This document shows positions 7,841 through 16,642 of a DNA stretch of 28,770 bases, one piece after another (position 1 is the stretch's first letter; each line of letters begins with the position of its first letter). The notes under the pieces are model-generated. The model had not been told where the DNA came from. It was given only the letters and a program-made list of their open reading frames with translations, and did not search any database. This DNA is from M55B129 sp034189085 (GTDB taxonomy: Bacteria > Bacillota > Dethiobacteria > DTU022), in contig JAXHVH010000030.1 of assembly GCA_034189085.1 (NCBI GenBank), positions 1 to 28,770 of the forward strand. The letters are read 5' to 3'. Made by a program: the position numbers and the translations under genes.

Positions 7841-8833
7841 ATGATAGAACAGAAAAATCGGGCCATGATCGTGGGAACCGGCATGGCTACACCGGAACGA
7901 ATCCTGACAAATTCCGAGCTGGAAAAGATGGTCGACACAAGCAACCAGTGGATATTATCCCGTACCGGGATCCGGGAAAGAAGAATCCTGGAAGATGATC
8001 TTGGCTGTTCAGACCTGGCAGCTGAAGCTGCCATGCTAGCCCTGCGTGAAGCCGGCCTGGAGGCCTCCGAACTTGAACTAATTATAGTTTCCACTGTCAC
8101 TCCTGATTATCCTACTCCCTCAACTGCCTGCCTGGTTCAGGACAAGCTGGGGGCTCGCAATGCTGCCGCTTTCGACCTGTCAGCCGGGTGCACCGGTTTC
8201 GTTTATGCCATGGCCTCTGCCCAGGGTTTTATCAGCAGCGGTGTATACAGCAACGCCCTGGTGATCGGATCTGAAGTTTTGAGCCGGGTCACCAACTGGA
8301 ACGACCGTTCCACCTGTGTCCTCTTCGGCGACGGGGCCGGGGCCGCTGTGCTTAAAAAAAGCGGCGGCGAAAGAGGAATCATTGATTTCTCCCTGAAAAG
8401 CGACGGAGGAGGCGCCGAGCTCCTTTACATTCCGGCCGGCGGCAGTAAAAAACCGGCCAGTGAAGAAAGTGTAGCCAAGCATCTCCATTCTGTCAGGATG
8501 AATGGCAATGAAATTTTTAAGTTTGCCGTACATGTGGTCGATAATGTCCTGGAAGAACTGTTGACCCGGCAGGGCATGAAGGCTGAGATGCTTGACTATC
8601 TTTTCCTGCACCAGGCAAACGAGCGCATTATCGAACATATTCGCAAACGCCTCCACCTTACACCGCAAAAGGTGCCCATCAATCTCGACCGCTACGGCAA
8701 TACTTCATCGGCATCTGTTCCCATGCTCCTGCATGAAGAGACGGCGGCCGGTCGCCTGAAAAAAAATGATCTGGTTGCACTCGTTGCTTTCGGAGCCGGC
8801 CTTACCTGGGGGGGAGTACTGCTGAGATGGTAA
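7841..8833 (+). CDS. fabH: 3-oxoacyl-ACP synthase III FabH
   Basis: The initiating condensing enzyme of type II fatty-acid synthesis, joining acetyl-CoA (or a branched acyl-CoA) with malonyl-ACP. The Cys-His-Asn triad is present: Cys117 in SAGCTGF, His in LHQANERI and Asn in YGNTSSAS. Starting at 7841 gives 330 residues, the usual length, with the conserved IVGTGMATP strand about ten residues in. An in-frame ATG exists at 7784, but AGGAG touches it directly, too close to work. AGGAAGAG lies 14 bases before 7841 and 8 bases before an in-frame CTG at 7835, so the true start is not settled. First gene of the operon; it overlaps fabD by 7 bases. Confidence 0.93.
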   Translation: MIEQKNRAMIVGTGMATPERILTNSELEKMVDTSNQWILSRTGIRERRILEDDLGCSDLAAEAAMLALREAGLEASELELIIVSTVTPDYPTPSTACLVQDKLGARNAAAFDLSAGCTGFVYAMASAQGFISSGVYSNALVIGSEVLSRVTNWNDRSTCVLFGDGAGAAVLKKSGGERGIIDFSLKSDGGGAELLYIPAGGSKKPASEESVAKHLHSVRMNGNEIFKFAVHVVDNVLEELLTRQGMKAEMLDYLFLHQANERIIEHIRKRLHLTPQKVPINLDRYGNTSSASVPMLLHEETAAGRLKKNDLVALVAFGAGLTWGGVLLRW

Positions 8834-9825
8834 AAGAAATAACCAGACATACCGGAATTGAAACCAATGATCGAGGAGGCTGTGAGCAGTCACCGAAGAA
8901 GACCGCCCTGTTGTTTCCCGGTCAGGGGGCCCAGTACCCCGGCATGGGGCTTGACATTTACCGCCGCTTTGCCGAAGCGCGGCAGGTTTTCGAAGAAGCT
9001 GAAGCAGTCCTCGGGCCCGGCTTTATCGATATCATTTTTGAAGGCCCCGCAGAAAAATTAACGGAAACAGCAACTACCCAGCCGGCCATCCTGACCGTAA
9101 GCACCGCCATCTGCCGGGTTTTAACCTCGCATGGAATTAAAGCAGAAGGCCTGGCGGGCTTGAGCCTGGGAGAATACAGCGCCCTGGTAGCTGCGGATGC
9201 CGTTGCTTTCAGTGACGCCCTTCCCCTGGTTGCAAAACGCGGCCAGCTGATGCAGGAAGCAACTCCACCTGACACGGGTGGAATGATTGCCATTATGGGG
9301 CTCAGCCATGAAGACGTGATTGAAATCTGCAAAAGAGCGCGGGAAAGCGGAGTTGTAGCAGCGGCCAATTTCAACTGCCCCGGACAAATTGTCATCTCCG
9401 GGGAAAAGGCAGCCCTGGAGCATGCCCATCAACTGGCCAGCGCGGCCGGGGCAAAGAGAATCACACCCCTCAAGGTCAGCGCTCCCTTTCACAGCATCCT
9501 CCTGCAGCCCATCGAAAAAGAACTGGCCGGAATCCTGGAGACAATTTCTTTCAACCGGCCTGAAATACCGGTTGTCTTTAATATTAACGCCGCCTGGTGC
9601 AGCGAACCGCAGAAAATCAAGGAAAACCTGGTCCTTCAGGTCAGCCACCCCATCCTGTGGGAACAATCAGTGCATACCCTTCTCTCACGAGGCATCAACC
9701 ATTTCATCAGCATAGGGCCAGGTACTTCACCGGCCAGGCTGATGAAACGGATATCACCTGAATCAGAAACCGTAGCGCTTGACAGCGCCCCGGCAATTGA
9801 AAAGTTTTTGGGGGGAATAGAATAA
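8827..9825 (+). CDS. fabD: Malonyl-CoA:ACP transacylase FabD
   Basis: A 332-residue acyltransferase that loads malonate onto ACP. The nucleophile is Ser113 in GLSLGEYSAL (many family members have GHSLGEY; the Leu variant also occurs), and the base is His222 in APFHSILL. LFPGQGAQYPGMG near residue 30 is the family N-terminal motif; about 25 residues precede it, slightly longer than usual. A GGGGGAG site inside the end of fabH lies 10 bases before this ATG. It overlaps fabH by 7 bases and fabG by 1 base, implying translational coupling. Confidence 0.95.
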   Translation: MVKEITRHTGIETNDRGGCEQSPKKTALLFPGQGAQYPGMGLDIYRRFAEARQVFEEAEAVLGPGFIDIIFEGPAEKLTETATTQPAILTVSTAICRVLTSHGIKAEGLAGLSLGEYSALVAADAVAFSDALPLVAKRGQLMQEATPPDTGGMIAIMGLSHEDVIEICKRARESGVVAAANFNCPGQIVISGEKAALEHAHQLASAAGAKRITPLKVSAPFHSILLQPIEKELAGILETISFNRPEIPVVFNINAAWCSEPQKIKENLVLQVSHPILWEQSVHTLLSRGINHFISIGPGTSPARLMKRISPESETVALDSAPAIEKFLGGIE

Positions 9826-10568
9826 TGATCCTTGCTGGCAAAACCGCTGTAGTAACTGGAGCATCACGTGGCATAGGGCGCGCTATCTCGCTCAGCCTGG
9901 CCCGGGCCGGGGCAAAAGTAGTGGTCAACTACGGCAGCAACCGGGCGGCCGCTGAAGAAACCTGCCATCTCATCGAGAGTGAAAGTTCAGAAGCGCTGCC
10001 CTTTCAGGCCGATGTTAAGATTTACAAAGAGGCGGAAAAAATGATCAAGTTCTGCCTCGACAGCTTCGGCCATCTTGATATCCTGGTTAACAATGCCGGC
10101 GTGACCCGTGACAACCTGCTTGCCCTGATGAAAGAGGAAGAATGGCAGGCGGTAATTGACACCAATCTAACCGGCGTTTTCAACTGCTGCCGGGCAGCCC
10201 TGCGTCCCTTGCTGAAAAAGAAACAGGGCGGCAAAATAATTAACATCGCTTCGATAGCTGGAATTTACGGCAACAGTGGCCAGGCCAATTACGCCGCTTC
10301 AAAAGGCGGAGTAATCGCTTTTACCCGCAGCCTGGCCAAAGAAGTGGGTTCACGCAGCATCACTGTTAACGCCGTGGCGCCCGGATTTATCGAAACGGAT
10401 ATGACCGCCAGGCTCGATCCCGCCAAGATCAAGGCTGCTCTCGAGCGGATTCCCCTGGGCCGGCTTGGCACGGTGGAAGATGTAGCGGAGACAGTTCTTT
10501 TCCTTGCTTCAAAAGCGGACTATATTACCGGCCAGGTGATTGGAATAGACGGCGGTCTGGTTATTTAA
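9825..10568 (+). CDS. fabG: 3-oxoacyl-ACP reductase FabG
   Basis: A 247-residue short-chain dehydrogenase that reduces 3-oxoacyl-ACP with NADPH. The cofactor motif TGASRGIG is near residue 12, NNAG near residue 90, and the catalytic Ser143-Tyr156-Lys160 set is complete. The ATG overlaps the fabD stop codon by one base. fabF follows after 12 bases; the acpP gene commonly found at this point in bacterial fab operons is missing. Confidence 0.95.
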   Translation: MILAGKTAVVTGASRGIGRAISLSLARAGAKVVVNYGSNRAAAEETCHLIESESSEALPFQADVKIYKEAEKMIKFCLDSFGHLDILVNNAGVTRDNLLALMKEEEWQAVIDTNLTGVFNCCRAALRPLLKKKQGGKIINIASIAGIYGNSGQANYAASKGGVIAFTRSLAKEVGSRSITVNAVAPGFIETDMTARLDPAKIKAALERIPLGRLGTVEDVAETVLFLASKADYITGQVIGIDGGLVI

Positions 10569-10580
10569 AAAAATTGAGGT

Positions 10581-11828
10581 GTGAAGATGCACAGAGTGGT
10601 TGTTACCGGAATTGGAGCAGTTACCCCGCTGGGTCTGAATAAGGATACGCTGTGGGAAAACCTCGTTGCCGGCAGAAGCGGCGTTTCGAAGGTTGAAAAC
10701 ATCGACATCTCCGCTTACCCCTCGCAGATCGGCGGAGAAATAAAAGATTTTGATCCACATGTGTGGCTGGATAAACGGGAAGCAAAAAAGATCGACCGCT
10801 TTACCCAGTTCGCAGTGGCAGCAGCCCGGCAGGCCTGGCAGGACTCCGGCCTTGACCGGGCCGAACCGGATCATGATCGGGCTGGTGTGCTGGTAGGCTC
10901 CGGTATCGGAGGCATCCGCACCCTCGAAACCCAGCTGCAGATCCTCTTCGAAAAAGGGCCCCGGCGGGTCAGCCCCTTTCTTATCCCAGCCCTGATCGCC
11001 AATATGGGGTCCGGATATGTCTCCATGGTTCTCGGCCTCCGCGGTCCCAATTCAACCACCGTCACCGCCTGCGCATCGGGAAGCCATGCCATCGGCGATG
11101 CCTGGCACATAATCCGCCGCGGCGATGCCGACATCATGGTGGCCGGTGGGGCCGAAGCGGCGATCAGCTACATGGCCTACTCCGGGTTCTGCGCCGCCCG
11201 GGCTTTATCCACACGCAACGATGCCCCGGAGCGCGCCTCAAGGCCCTTCGACCGCGACCGCGACGGGTTCGTGATCGGCGAAGGGGCTGGCATCGTCATC
11301 CTGGAAAACCTCGAGCGGGCCCTTGATAGAGGAGCTTACATTTACGGCGAAATTACCGGTTACGGCATGTCGGGCGACGCCTATCATTTCACCGCCCCCG
11401 ACCCGGAAGGGAGGGGGGCTTTCCTGAGCATGAAACGGGCCCTGGAAAGTGCAGGGTTGCAGCCGAAAGAAATAGACTATATTAATGCCCACGGCACCTC
11501 TACCGAATATAACGACATGATCGAAACCCTGGCCATTAAAAAGCTCTTCGGCGATCATGCTTACAGGGTGCCGATCAGTTCGACCAAGTCGATGACCGGG
11601 CATCTGCTGGGCGCAGCAGGGGCTGTTGAACTTATTGCCTGCCTTCTTTCTTTCAAGGAGGAAACTCTGCACCCAACCATAAATTTTGAAAACCGGGATC
11701 CAGACTGCGATCTCGACTATGTGCCAAACAAGGCTCGCCGGGCACACATTTCCACGGCATTATCCAATTCCTTCGGCTTCGGGGGAACAAATGCCAGCCT
11801 GATAGTCCGCCGATACAGCGGGGTCTGA
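10581..11828 (+). CDS. fabF: 3-oxoacyl-ACP synthase II FabF
   Basis: A 415-residue elongation condensing enzyme. The KAS catalytic triad is complete: Cys164 in TACASGSHA, His304 in NAHGTSTEYND and His341 in GHLLGAAGAVE. It extends acyl-ACP with malonyl-ACP. A GAGGTGTGAAG site precedes the ATG. It is the last gene of the plus-strand fab operon and ends about 65 bases before a terminator hairpin shared with the convergent flavoenzyme gene. Confidence 0.95.
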   Translation: MKMHRVVVTGIGAVTPLGLNKDTLWENLVAGRSGVSKVENIDISAYPSQIGGEIKDFDPHVWLDKREAKKIDRFTQFAVAAARQAWQDSGLDRAEPDHDRAGVLVGSGIGGIRTLETQLQILFEKGPRRVSPFLIPALIANMGSGYVSMVLGLRGPNSTTVTACASGSHAIGDAWHIIRRGDADIMVAGGAEAAISYMAYSGFCAARALSTRNDAPERASRPFDRDRDGFVIGEGAGIVILENLERALDRGAYIYGEITGYGMSGDAYHFTAPDPEGRGAFLSMKRALESAGLQPKEIDYINAHGTSTEYNDMIETLAIKKLFGDHAYRVPISSTKSMTGHLLGAAGAVELIACLLSFKEETLHPTINFENRDPDCDLDYVPNKARRAHISTALSNSFGFGGTNASLIVRRYSGV

Positions 11829-11894
11829 AAGGCCTCCTCCATTTCATCTGCAAATAGATAGTAAAAAAGATTACCCGGCTCGCCAATATAACCA

Positions 11895-11919
11895 AAGGGG
11901 AGAGATTTGCTCTCCCCTT
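11895..11919. terminator. Hairpin between convergent fabF and flavoenzyme gene
   Basis: AAGGGGAGAG and CTCTCCCCTT pair around a 5-base loop. The hairpin includes the last two bases of the minus-strand stop codon. T-tracts are weak on both sides (TTTGGTT on minus), so efficiency is uncertain. Confidence 0.6.
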
Positions 11920-13978
11920 AAATCCTGCCAATATCTCTGGCTACAGTATAGGCAGTAGAATTGGCTGTATAGATATTCCCGGGTTCTACACAGTCACCAA
12001 TCTGGAAAAACAGCGGAGCACAGCTTCTGAGGGCAGCGGCTTCACTGCGTAGCGGCACCTGTCCGACAGCATAAATGACCGTATTCGCTTCATAAAACTC
12101 TTTGCTGCCAATTTTACTGCCTGTATCCAGTTTCGCTTCCGAAATAACCGAGGTTAACATCCCTTTATTAATTGTTTCGCACAGGGGAGCCGGTGAAAAA
12201 CTGTCACCGACAAATTCTCCCAAAACTCCTTTGTCATTTATTTCGACAGCTTTAGTCGAAGTGATAATATCAATATGAAATCTTTTAATTTCTTTGTTAA
12301 TGGCCATGGCGTGGACAATATTCCCCGAGTAGTTCAAGCAGCTGGCCATTTCCATAACGGAAATCTTTTTGCCAAATCCGGAAAGATATATGGCCAGTTC
12401 CAGGCCCGAAAGGCCGCCGCCCAGGATTATTGCCCTGTTGCCGACTTCTTCGGCGTGCCTAAAAGCAAACTCCGCTGATATAACATTTTTCCCATCGATC
12501 CCCGTAATCTCAGGAACCAGAGGCCGGGCACCCAGGGCCGATATGATCACATCCGGTTTGATCTCTTCTGCCAGGGCAGGGGTAACTTCTGTATTCATGC
12601 GGAGATCAATACTGGATGTTTTAATTAGTTCGCCCTGCTGATCAAGGTATTTCTGCAAATTTTGTTTGAAAGGAACTTTCTGTTCACAGCGAAGAGTGCC
12701 GCCGAGTATACCTGATTTTTCACAGAAGATTACCTGGTGCCCGCGTTCTGCAGCGGTGAGGGCTGCCTGCATACCGGCCACCCCTCCACCGGCCACCAGG
12801 ATTTTTTTCTTGTACTTTGCTACAGGTTCAGCATACCTGGTTTCCCTCTCAAAGCCAATTTCGGGATTTATGGCACAGTAAGTAGAAAGCTTCGTAAACT
12901 GCCCGGAAAAACATTCAAAACAGCGAATGCATTTGCGGATCTCTTTTTCACGCCCGGTTTGCGCCTTAAAGGGGGTATCCGGATCAGCCAGGAGCTGGCG
13001 GCACAGCATTACCACATCCGCTTTACCCGAAGCGATAACTTCTTCCATAAGAGCAGGTTCCGCCAGCGCGCCGACTGCCGCTATCTTTGCATGCCTGACC
13101 ACTTTCTTTATTGCCGCCGCGTATTTTACATTGGCGCCATCTTCCAGGAACATGCTGGGGTGGGTATTGGTAAATACGTCAGGCGCTTCGTGAGCCCCCA
13201 CCGACACGTTGATCAGATCATAATGGCTGTCCAGATGCCTGGCTATCTCCACCCCGTAATCGATATCATAACCGCCTTCGAAAATTTCCGAAGCGCTGAT
13301 CCGCACGTTGACAGGAAAACCCCGCCCGCATTTCTTCTTTATATTATCAGCAATGGCATTCACCAAACGGGCCCTGTTTTCCATGGAACTACCCCACCGG
13401 TCCCTGCGATTATTTTTTGGGCCCAGGAACTGGTTTAGCAACCATCCGTGACCGGCATGTATGGTAACCATCCCGTAGCCGCAGTGTTGGGCAGTCTGGG
13501 CTGCATCACCGAATTTTTCAATTGTTTCCAGGATAATTTCCTCGGGCATTTCCGGGATCTCCATGCCAAGGCTGTTTCGGGTAGCATAAGCACCGTAAAT
13601 TTCATTGCCCAGGCCAAGTTTGCTAAAATAGGCGTTGGCTCCACAGTGCTGAAGTTCAATATCCGCAACAGCGCCATGTCTGCTAATGCACTGAGCCAGG
13701 CGGTAATGAGGAGCCAGGGCAGTAGGGTCATCCAGCCTTATGGTGGGGCCTACGGCACCTCTCGTATTATCAGCCATGGCTGATCCTACACAGACAGTAG
13801 CTGCCCCTCCCTGCGCTTTTCTTTCAAAGAAGGCGATAAAATCGTCTCCAGGGTGCAGGTTCGCAGCAGGATAATATTCCAATCCCAGGGGGGCGGCAAA
13901 AATTCTATTGCGAAACTGTGTTTTGCCCAGGACAATTGGTGTAAAAAGGTTTTTAAATTTTAACATTATTCCAGGCAA
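11918..13978 (-). CDS. Old-Yellow-Enzyme/Fe-S/FAD oxidoreductase (2,4-dienoyl-CoA or enoate reductase-like)
   Basis: A 686-residue multidomain flavoenzyme. Residues 1-345 form an OYE-type FMN barrel (RNRIFAAPLG, IHAGHGWLLNQF). Cys350, 353, 356 and 368 form a cluster motif for one 4Fe-4S centre. From about 390 on come FAD- and NAD(P)-binding domains with AGGGVAG and GGGLSG. Known relatives include FadH, clostridial 2-enoate reductase and the bile-acid enzymes BaiCD/BaiH, which reduce conjugated double bonds with NAD(P)H. Substrate is unknown. The start may be TTG at 13978 (AAGGA 7 bases upstream) or ATG at 13966, which has no good site. It is apparently monocistronic. Confidence 0.85.
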   Translation of the reverse strand: MPGIMLKFKNLFTPIVLGKTQFRNRIFAAPLGLEYYPAANLHPGDDFIAFFERKAQGGAATVCVGSAMADNTRGAVGPTIRLDDPTALAPHYRLAQCISRHGAVADIELQHCGANAYFSKLGLGNEIYGAYATRNSLGMEIPEMPEEIILETIEKFGDAAQTAQHCGYGMVTIHAGHGWLLNQFLGPKNNRRDRWGSSMENRARLVNAIADNIKKKCGRGFPVNVRISASEIFEGGYDIDYGVEIARHLDSHYDLINVSVGAHEAPDVFTNTHPSMFLEDGANVKYAAAIKKVVRHAKIAAVGALAEPALMEEVIASGKADVVMLCRQLLADPDTPFKAQTGREKEIRKCIRCFECFSGQFTKLSTYCAINPEIGFERETRYAEPVAKYKKKILVAGGGVAGMQAALTAAERGHQVIFCEKSGILGGTLRCEQKVPFKQNLQKYLDQQGELIKTSSIDLRMNTEVTPALAEEIKPDVIISALGARPLVPEITGIDGKNVISAEFAFRHAEEVGNRAIILGGGLSGLELAIYLSGFGKKISVMEMASCLNYSGNIVHAMAINKEIKRFHIDIITSTKAVEINDKGVLGEFVGDSFSPAPLCETINKGMLTSVISEAKLDTGSKIGSKEFYEANTVIYAVGQVPLRSEAAALRSCAPLFFQIGDCVEPGNIYTANSTAYTVARDIGRI

Positions 13979-14304
13979 AGGCCATTCCTTTGCCCCTTAT
14001 TTCTGCTCCTTTCAAAAGTGGTAGTTTTAATGACTATTAATATTTTTGACGCTTGAGCCTTTATTCCCTTTTTCCAAACATTGAGAGTATTACCTTTTTC
14101 CCGGGCATCTTATTTTCATCAGCCTTGCGCATCTCCTTCAGGCTATTCTAATGCCCCGTTAAACACCAAATATTGTCGCCAGTTTCAGTATTTATAAAAC
14201 CATTCTCATTCCGGGCGACGGGCGCCCTTACTCCTGGCCAGTGATACTCGCTGCCAAACCCACAGCTGACTTTCACTGCCAGGCTAACGCCCATGCCGGG
14301 CGCA
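13979..14304. other. Intergenic region without a supportable gene
   Basis: Upstream region of the flavoenzyme gene. I see AT-rich sequence around 14,030-14,100 that could hold its promoter, and short GC-rich inverted pieces (GGGCG/CGCCC) around 14,210-14,300, but no convincing ORF, RNA gene or clear -35/-10 pair. Confidence 0.4.
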
Positions 14305-14337
14305 CCAAAAAAGGTGTTACTTAAAAGTAACACCTTT
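14305..14337 (-). terminator. Intrinsic terminator of the hcp-rrf2 unit
   Basis: AAAGGTGTTACTT (14310-14322) pairs perfectly with AAGTAACACCTTT (14325-14337). On the minus strand the stem runs into TTTTTT. It lies about 20 bases after the rrf2 stop. Confidence 0.85.
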
Positions 14338-14357
14338 CAATATAGAAAAATATCATG

Positions 14358-14783
14358 TTAGACAGTTCTCTGGTAATCCAGGAAACTGTCCAGAGTCTTG
14401 CTTGTCAAAAACTGCAGGAACTGTTTGTTCAACGTTTTGATCTTTCCATCGAAGATGCATTTACTGAAAGGACATTTAATCTGGCCTACCGGACAGCTTT
14501 CCAGATCAATCTTGCCTTCAATAGCTTCATAAATATCCAGAAATGAAATATCAGCAGCATTTCTTTTCAGTAAAAAGCCACCTTTCGGGCCCCGGAGCGA
14601 CTGCAGCAGACCTGCTTTTACCAGGCGCTGCATGACCTTGGCCAGGTGATTTATTGAATAGCCAGTTTCCCGGGCAATATCTTTTACACTTACCACTTCA
14701 CCGCCGTTGTTGGCTATTAAAACCATGCTGTGCAGGGCCAGTGAGAGCATTTCAGATATATTTACTGCAGAGTTTACCTTCAT
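14358..14783 (-). CDS. Rrf2-family transcriptional regulator, likely Fe-S containing
   Basis: A 141-residue winged-helix Rrf2 protein: helix-turn-helix around residues 30-60 (VKDIARETGYSINHLAKV), wing RGPKGGF at 64-70, and a cysteine cluster Cys97, Cys104, Cys109. IscR and NsrR use three cysteines spaced C-x5-C-x5-C to bind an Fe-S cluster; here the spacing is x6 and x4. Such regulators sense iron-sulfur status, NO or redox state. The gene lies 119 bases downstream of hcp on the same strand, so it probably controls hcp. AAGGTG precedes the ATG, and a strong terminator follows. Confidence 0.88.
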   Translation of the reverse strand: MKVNSAVNISEMLSLALHSMVLIANNGGEVVSVKDIARETGYSINHLAKVMQRLVKAGLLQSLRGPKGGFLLKRNAADISFLDIYEAIEGKIDLESCPVGQIKCPFSKCIFDGKIKTLNKQFLQFLTSKTLDSFLDYQRTV

Positions 14784-14902
14784 TATCCATTCACCTTTAA
14801 GGAGATTGAAGAAGGAGCGGCATTTACGCCCCCTGCCGTTCCCCCTTCAATTATTTTCTGTCACATCATACAAAGTGCTCTATGGTCTTCATGCTAAAGC
14901 GC

Positions 14903-16528
14903 TTAACCCAGCTCTTTTATATCTTCATCCACTGTCGAAATGCCGGAAAGGCCAAATTTTTCAACCAGCACATCCGTCACGTTGGGCGATAAGAAAGCAG
15001 GCAGAGTGGGCCCCAGGTGGATATTCTTGACACCCAGGTAAAGGAGGGCCAGCAGAACAATAACCGCTTTCTGCTCATACCAGGCAATGTCATAGGAAAT
15101 AGGCAGCTCATTGATGTCATTCATTTCAAACACTTCTTTTAATTTCAAGGCTATCACGGCCAGGGAGTAGGAATCGTTGCACTGTCCTGCGTCCAATACC
15201 CGCGGTATTCCACCAATGTCACCCAGATCAAACTTGTTATACCTGTATTTTGCACAGCCCGCGGTCAAAATAACCACATCATCAGGCAGTTTTTTGGCAA
15301 ACTCGGTGTAGTATTCCCTCATTTTAGCCCTGCCGTCACATCCGGCCATGACCATGAACTTTCTGATAGCCCCTGACTTTACAGCTTCCACTACTTTATC
15401 AGCAAGGCCTAAAACGGTACCGTGAGCAAAGCCACCGACAATTTCTCCAGTTTCAATTTCTTGAGGTGCATCGCACTTTTTGGCATGTTCAATGATGGCA
15501 GAAAAATCTTTTGCTTTGCCGGTTTCCCGGTCTGGAATATGGGTTAAACCGCTGAAACCAACTGTTCCCGTGGTATAAACCCTGTCTTTGTAAGAATCCC
15601 TTGGCGGCACCAGACAGTTGGTGGTTAACAGGACAGGCCCGTTGAAAGACTCAAATTCGTCTTTTTGCTCCCACCAGGCATTGCCGTAATTACCAGCGAA
15701 GTGATCATATTTCTTGAAGAAAGGATAGTAATGTGCCGGCAACATTTCACCGTGGGTATAAACATCAACCCCTGTTCTCTTCGTTTGTTCCAGCAGTTCT
15801 TCCAGATCTTTTAAATCGTGACCGCTGATCAGAATACCGGGATTATCTTTGACCCCGATATTTACTTTCGTTATTTCCGGGTCGCCGTATGTTGACGTGT
15901 TCGCTTTATCAAGCAGAGCCATAACATTTACGCCGTACTGCCCTGTTTCCAAAGTTAGTGAAATGAGATCATTTGCAGAAAGAGAGTCATCCAGCGTTGC
16001 CACCAGAGCTTTTTTGATAAAGCTGAAGATATTATCATCCGAATAGCCAAGGATAAAAGCATGGTCCGTATATGCAGCAAGGCCTTTCAAACCATAGGTT
16101 ATCAGTTCTCGCAGCGAGCGAATATCTTCATTTTCCGTGGCCAGTACTCCTACTTTTCCCGCTTTTTCTTTAATCTCATCATCATTTTGCGGTGACCAGA
16201 CCTGAGCATCGTGCATTTCGTTCCTGTCGTCCCCTATTTCTTCAATTATTTCATCCCTCAAAGCAAGGGCTTCTTTGATTTTCTTCATGAAATAGTCTGA
16301 ATTGAAGTTTACGTTTGTAATGGTAGAAAAAAGCCCTTCCACGATAAACTTGTTGACTTTAGCCTGGTCAATTCCTTTTTCATCCGCTTTCAGGCTGCTT
16401 ATGGAAATCCCTTTGAGTAAATAAATCAACAAATCCTGCAGTTTTGCCACTTTTGGCGATTTACCGCAAACGCCTTTAATGGTACATCCTTCATTTTTAG
16501 CCGTTTCCTGGCACTGAAAACAAAACAT
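14903..16528 (-). CDS. hcp: Hybrid cluster protein / hydroxylamine reductase Hcp
   Basis: A 541-residue Fe-S enzyme. Cys3, Cys6, Cys15 and Cys21 bind the N-terminal cubane, and later motifs (GHDLKD, HGEMLPAHYY, TNCLVPP, AGCDGR, TAGCAKYRYNK, DAGQCNDSYS) supply ligands of the hybrid Fe-S-O cluster. Hcp reduces hydroxylamine in vitro and NO in vivo, protecting anaerobes from nitrosative stress. The single-stretch N-terminus without the enterobacterial spacing is the type found in strict anaerobes. The partner reductase gene hcr is not adjacent. The downstream Rrf2 regulator and a palindrome over the -10 box suggest repression relieved by NO or oxidants. Confidence 0.95.
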   Translation of the reverse strand: MFCFQCQETAKNEGCTIKGVCGKSPKVAKLQDLLIYLLKGISISSLKADEKGIDQAKVNKFIVEGLFSTITNVNFNSDYFMKKIKEALALRDEIIEEIGDDRNEMHDAQVWSPQNDDEIKEKAGKVGVLATENEDIRSLRELITYGLKGLAAYTDHAFILGYSDDNIFSFIKKALVATLDDSLSANDLISLTLETGQYGVNVMALLDKANTSTYGDPEITKVNIGVKDNPGILISGHDLKDLEELLEQTKRTGVDVYTHGEMLPAHYYPFFKKYDHFAGNYGNAWWEQKDEFESFNGPVLLTTNCLVPPRDSYKDRVYTTGTVGFSGLTHIPDRETGKAKDFSAIIEHAKKCDAPQEIETGEIVGGFAHGTVLGLADKVVEAVKSGAIRKFMVMAGCDGRAKMREYYTEFAKKLPDDVVILTAGCAKYRYNKFDLGDIGGIPRVLDAGQCNDSYSLAVIALKLKEVFEMNDINELPISYDIAWYEQKAVIVLLALLYLGVKNIHLGPTLPAFLSPNVTDVLVEKFGLSGISTVDEDIKELG

Positions 16529-16568
16529 CCTGTCACCAAACTCCCCTCAATGTGGTCTGCCTTTATTC

Positions 16569-16601
16569 GGTATTATAATACCTAAATGCCTATTTATACA
16601 A
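16569..16601 (-). promoter_or_regulatory. hcp promoter with a palindrome over the -10 box
   Basis: On the minus strand: TTGTAT (-35, 16596-16601), 18-base spacer, TATAAT (-10, 16572-16577). The -10 is inside the perfect 14-bp palindrome GGTATTATAATACC (16569-16582), a good candidate operator for the neighbouring Rrf2 protein. Confidence 0.6.
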
Positions 16602-16642
16602 CCCCTTTTTATAAAAAAAACTAATCCCTTCCTCCAATCAGT

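Noticed and set aside
7803..7844. Thirteen-codon leader ORF overlapping the fabH ATG as ATGA
   Set aside because: AGGAG is about 19 bases away, too far, so there is no good ribosome site; probably chance.
9121..9666. 181-residue minus-strand ORF inside fabD
   Set aside because: Antisense shadow of a clear fabD; Cys/Phe-rich, no family features and no ribosome site. Similar antisense ORFs in fabH and fabF were dropped for the same reason.
14148..14333. 61-residue minus-strand ORF between the flavoenzyme gene and rrf2
   Set aside because: It starts inside the rrf2 terminator hairpin and shows no recognisable domain.
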